The position numbers were made by a program, and so were the translations under genes. A DNA stretch of 5,647 nt from contig CBDVBD010000184.1 of assembly GCA_965372135.1 (NCBI GenBank), positions 1-5,647 of the forward strand, given 5' to 3'. The stretch comes from CBDVBD01 sp965372135. GTDB lineage: Bacteria > Electryoneota > RPQS01 > CBDVBD01. Below the pieces are notes generated by a model. It was given only the letters and a program-made list of their open reading frames with translations, did not search any database and was not told the DNA's origin. Position 1 is the first letter of the stretch. Every line of letters begins with the position of its first letter. Shown piece by piece: positions 3,571-5,647 of this stretch.

Positions 3571-4650
3571 CTATTTGAGAAGGAACCGTCTCCCCAGTTC
3601 GAAAGCGGCAACCAGGCGGATGGCTTGGCGTTGGCTCAATTTGGATCCTTCTTGCAAGGCACGAGGATTCTTTTCCTGTGCTAAGGCTACAGAATCATGC
3701 TTTTTTAACATTTTCCGGCAGGTTTTCCGGAGTGGTTTGGTGGGTTCATCTTCCTCGACTACGACTGCCAACAAGTCCGCATCAGTCAAGGATTCGGGAC
3801 CGTCACTCCAGATCACCTCCCAGGAATCGCTTAGGTCTTCATCCAACGGTATTTCCGTTGGTTCTTCGGGAGGCTCCGCAAGGGATTCGATTTCGACTTC
3901 CGGTTCGGTGATTTTTGTTTCTTCGACAGTCAAAACCGGCATTTGGGGACCGCGCTTCATTCCGGAATAGATTTTTACAGATAGGTCCACGTGAGCTTTG
4001 CCGGCGATGGCTTCGGAAATTCCGTCAATCAGTTCTTGAGTATCCGGTCGGACATCGGTTCGCTTCAAAGTAGGCAATAACTTTTCGAGGAAAATTTCCC
4101 GTGCCATGGACTTGGGAAGCCAATTACCGGCATTTTCAGCCAGGACGGAAAGATTGGCGTGAGTTTGCAGTTTGTGAATCTCGTATTCCTTGAGAATGGT
4201 CTTGATATTATCCGGAGATAGCAATTCCTTAGCAATATCATTTGGCAACTGTTCTATCAGGTCTTTCCAATGTTTGGCTGCTTTGACAGTCCAGCCGGCT
4301 GACTTGGGAAAGGAGGGGAACGGTTCGACAAGTAGTATGTGTCCGTTTGGCTTAAGAACACGAAGGCATTCGGCAAGCCATTCCGACCAATTTAACCTTG
4401 GGAACAGAAAATTTAAAGTAAAGACTCCGTCGAAAAATCCCGGATCCCACATCAGCGGAGGTTGTTCGATTTCGGCGGTTTTGGCATTGACTACAGTTAA
4501 TAGTTCGGCGGCTGCACCAGGAGCTCGAATGGGATCAATCACCACGATTACATCATCAAATCGTTCTGCGATAAGTTGTGTGTAATCAAGCGAATAATCA
4601 CCCAAGATCAGTGCCCGTTGTCCGGAAATCGATGACCACAAGTTTTCCAC
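3571..4650 (-). CDS. Degenerate methyltransferase-like protein with a RadC N-terminal-like tail
   Basis: Numbering is from GTG 4650 (359 residues). Residues about 10-115 resemble a class I SAM-dependent methyltransferase: 'ALILGDYSLDYTQLIAERFD' (motif I position), 'VIVVIDP' (second strand, acidic end), 'FDGVFTLNFLFP' and 'LRVLKPNGHILLVEPFP', the usual late motif. The motif I loop lacks the Gly-rich E/DxGxGxG, so SAM binding is doubtful. Residues about 120-240 are mostly helical, and 241-280 are an acidic linker rich in Glu and Pro. Residues about 284-355 (nt 3586-3801) look like the N-terminal helical domain of RadC: 'GPESLTDADLLAVVV' at its start and 'AIRLVAAFELGRR' at its end, in the right order and spacing, though the central helix-hairpin-helix is weak. 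The RadC catalytic JAB domain is absent and the gene stops at TAG 3571-3573. It lies between metG and a hydrolase. Its function is unknown; a nucleic acid-binding or scaffold role is a guess. Confidence 0.65.
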   Translation of the reverse strand: MENLWSSISGQRALILGDYSLDYTQLIAERFDDVIVVIDPIRAPGAAAELLTVVNAKTAEIEQPPLMWDPGFFDGVFTLNFLFPRLNWSEWLAECLRVLKPNGHILLVEPFPSFPKSAGWTVKAAKHWKDLIEQLPNDIAKELLSPDNIKTILKEYEIHKLQTHANLSVLAENAGNWLPKSMAREIFLEKLLPTLKRTDVRPDTQELIDGISEAIAGKAHVDLSVKIYSGMKRGPQMPVLTVEETKITEPEVEIESLAEPPEEPTEIPLDEDLSDSWEVIWSDGPESLTDADLLAVVVEEDEPTKPLRKTCRKMLKKHDSVALAQEKNPRALQEGSKLSQRQAIRLVAAFELGRRFLLK

Positions 4651-4658
4651 GGTAATGG

Positions 4659-4664
4659 CTCCTT
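4659..4664 (-). promoter_or_regulatory. Shine-Dalgarno supporting the GTG start at 4650
   Basis: AAGGAG lies eight bases before GTG 4650. The alternative ATG at 4764 has no such site, and the 38 residues it would add come from the dispersed repeat at 4735-4760 and the sequence next to it. The GTG start is therefore preferred. Confidence 0.65.
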
Positions 4665-4734
4665 GATATAATTGTTGTCGGGCTGCATTCCAGCAGTTGC
4701 GGAACAATCCGCCCAAGATAGGCAGACAGATAGG

Positions 4735-4760
4735 GAATCGAAACTCGTTAACACCTGACA
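4735..4760. repeat. Dispersed 26-base repeat in the leader of the methyltransferase-like gene
   Basis: The sequence GAATCGAAACTCGTT followed by AACACCTGACA matches 2218-2243 at 23 of 26 positions, in the same orientation and about 2.5 kb away. It lies 43 bases beyond the metG stop. If the gene started at ATG 4764 the repeat would be translated as residues 2-10. I see no convincing promoter in the gap 4651-4803; TTGACT at 4783-4788 has only a poor -10 match. Confidence 0.6.
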
Positions 4761-4803
4761 GCATATGGTGTATCGGCTGCGGAGAGTCAACAGCACCAAT
4801 GTT

Positions 4804-5647
4804 TTAGTGTACTTTTGCGCCGGAATTGAACTGTTTGTCCAAGACTACTAAGGCGAGATCATCCCCATCAACGGCGGCAAGCAACATCCCACTGGATTCG
4901 ATACCCCGGATTTTGATGGGGGCTAAGTTGCTAACCACCACGATTTGCCGCCCTACTAAGTCTTCGGGAGCATACAGGTGGGCGATTCCAGCCACCATGG
5001 TGCGGGATTCATCACCGATTTTGACTTCCAGTTTGACCAATTTGTCGGTGTTTGGGACTCGCTCCGCAGTGACAATGTCCGCCACTCGGAGGTCCAATTT
5101 TTGGAATTCTTCAAAGGTAATCATTGGTATTTCTTCCTTCGGTTTTGTTATTTCCGGTTCCGGTTCGGGGAGTTCGACAGTATCCAGATCGATTCTGGGG
5201 AATAGGTGTGCACCGGGGTTTAAGGGTGTGCCCGGCGTCAACAGTCCCCATTTTGTGTGTTGGGACCAATCGGGAGACCCTTCTATCTGCCAATTTAATT
5301 GTTCAATAAGGGTGGTCATCTTGGTCGGCATAATTGGGTGCAGGTACACTGCCACGATTCGCAGGGATTCCAGGGAATTGTACAACACAGCACCAGCGGC
5401 AGCTTTATCTGTTTTCCATAATTTGAAGGGTGCAGTTTCTTCGATATAGCGATTGATTCGCCGTACCAGTTGCATTACTTCCCATATTGCTTGATGCAAT
5501 TTGATATTTTCAATATTTTTCAGCACAGAATCATGCAGTTTTTCCACTTGTTCCCGCAGGGGGTTATCAATATCCCCAGATGCTGACTCCGGTACTTTGG
5601 AATCATAGGTTTTCTGTACCATATTAACCAAGCGGCTCAACAGGTTG
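4804..5647 (-). CDS. metG: Methionyl-tRNA synthetase, C-terminal part
   Basis: Open to the right edge, where the frame continues as 'NLLSRLVNMVQKTYDSKVP' (residues before the first shown ATG or TTG belong to the same protein), so the catalytic domain with HIGH and KMSKS lies outside the window. What is visible is the helical anticodon-binding domain ('NRYIEETAPFKLW', 'SLESLRIVAVYLHPIMP'), an acidic linker at about 5145-5185, and then the C-terminal OB-fold tRNA-binding domain (about 4810-5123) with 'FEEFQKLDLRVADI', 'VPNTDKLVKLEVKIG', 'TMVAGIAHLY', 'VVVSNLAPIKIRGIESSGMLLAA'-type motifs (the last as IKIRGIESSGMLLAA). The enzyme charges tRNA-Met with methionine in the cytoplasm, and the appended OB-fold mediates dimerisation and tRNA binding in bacterial MetRS. 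The stop is TAA 4804-4806. The length and domain order are normal for a bacterial MetRS with this appended domain. Confidence 0.95.
   Translation of the reverse strand, partial: NLLSRLVNMVQKTYDSKVPESASGDIDNPLREQVEKLHDSVLKNIENIKLHQAIWEVMQLVRRINRYIEETAPFKLWKTDKAAAGAVLYNSLESLRIVAVYLHPIMPTKMTTLIEQLNWQIEGSPDWSQHTKWGLLTPGTPLNPGAHLFPRIDLDTVELPEPEPEITKPKEEIPMITFEEFQKLDLRVADIVTAERVPNTDKLVKLEVKIGDESRTMVAGIAHLYAPEDLVGRQIVVVSNLAPIKIRGIESSGMLLAAVDGDDLALVVLDKQFNSGAKVH

Noticed and set aside
4826..5449. Long plus-strand open frame opposite metG
   Set aside because: metG motifs are intact on the other strand; the antisense frame is Ser-rich and low in family-like features.
1..5647. tRNA, rRNA or riboswitch, including a SAM or TPP riboswitch near metG or the thiamine-binding gene
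   Set aside because: No cloverleaf, rRNA segment or recognisable riboswitch core was seen in the gaps on either strand.

Overview
All seven genes supported in this window lie on the minus strand, so the window is best read from right to left. In that order they are: the 3' part of methionyl-tRNA synthetase (metG); a degenerate methyltransferase-like protein whose tail resembles the N-terminal domain of RadC; a glyoxalase II-type metallo-beta-lactamase hydrolase; a small MTH1187/YkoF-type thiamine-binding protein; a four-helix membrane protein overlapping a small Xre-type regulator; and a RelE/HigB-like toxin followed by a long HigA-like antitoxin that runs off the left edge.

The source is a bacterium: there are clear Shine-Dalgarno sequences, sigma-70-type promoters and an intrinsic terminator. 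Right of about position 1290 the sequence is roughly half G+C (33 of 60 bases at 5041-5100, 28 of 60 at 3301-3360). Left of about 1260 it is much richer in A+T (15 of 60 G+C at 1-60, 16 of 60 at 721-780, 14 of 60 at 1141-1200). I cannot name the phylum. The many imperfect palindromes between genes suggest a repeat-rich genome, perhaps from an environmental lineage, but that is inference.

Region by region. 5647-4804: metG. 4803-4651: leader of the next gene, holding one copy of a dispersed repeat. 4650-2903: methyltransferase/RadC-like gene and hydrolase, 26 bases apart and probably one transcript. 2902-2761: hairpin repeats. 2760-2449: thiamine-binding gene. 2448-2059: a 390-base gene-free stretch with several palindromic repeats and, at its left end, a good promoter with an operator-like repeat. 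2058-1355: the membrane protein/regulator pair, overlapping by ATGA. 1354-1056: a palindromic repeat, a terminator, then an A+T-rich stretch with the toxin promoter and a candidate operator. 1055-1: the toxin-antitoxin pair.

Two small units look self-regulated: the membrane protein/regulator pair and the toxin-antitoxin pair. Each has its own promoter with symmetric sequence at or next to it, and each encodes a helix-turn-helix protein. The A+T-rich toxin-antitoxin unit looks acquired. The thiamine-binding gene is bracketed by copies of the same repeat families. The most unusual coding sequence is the methyltransferase-like protein with a RadC N-terminal-like tail and no RadC catalytic domain.
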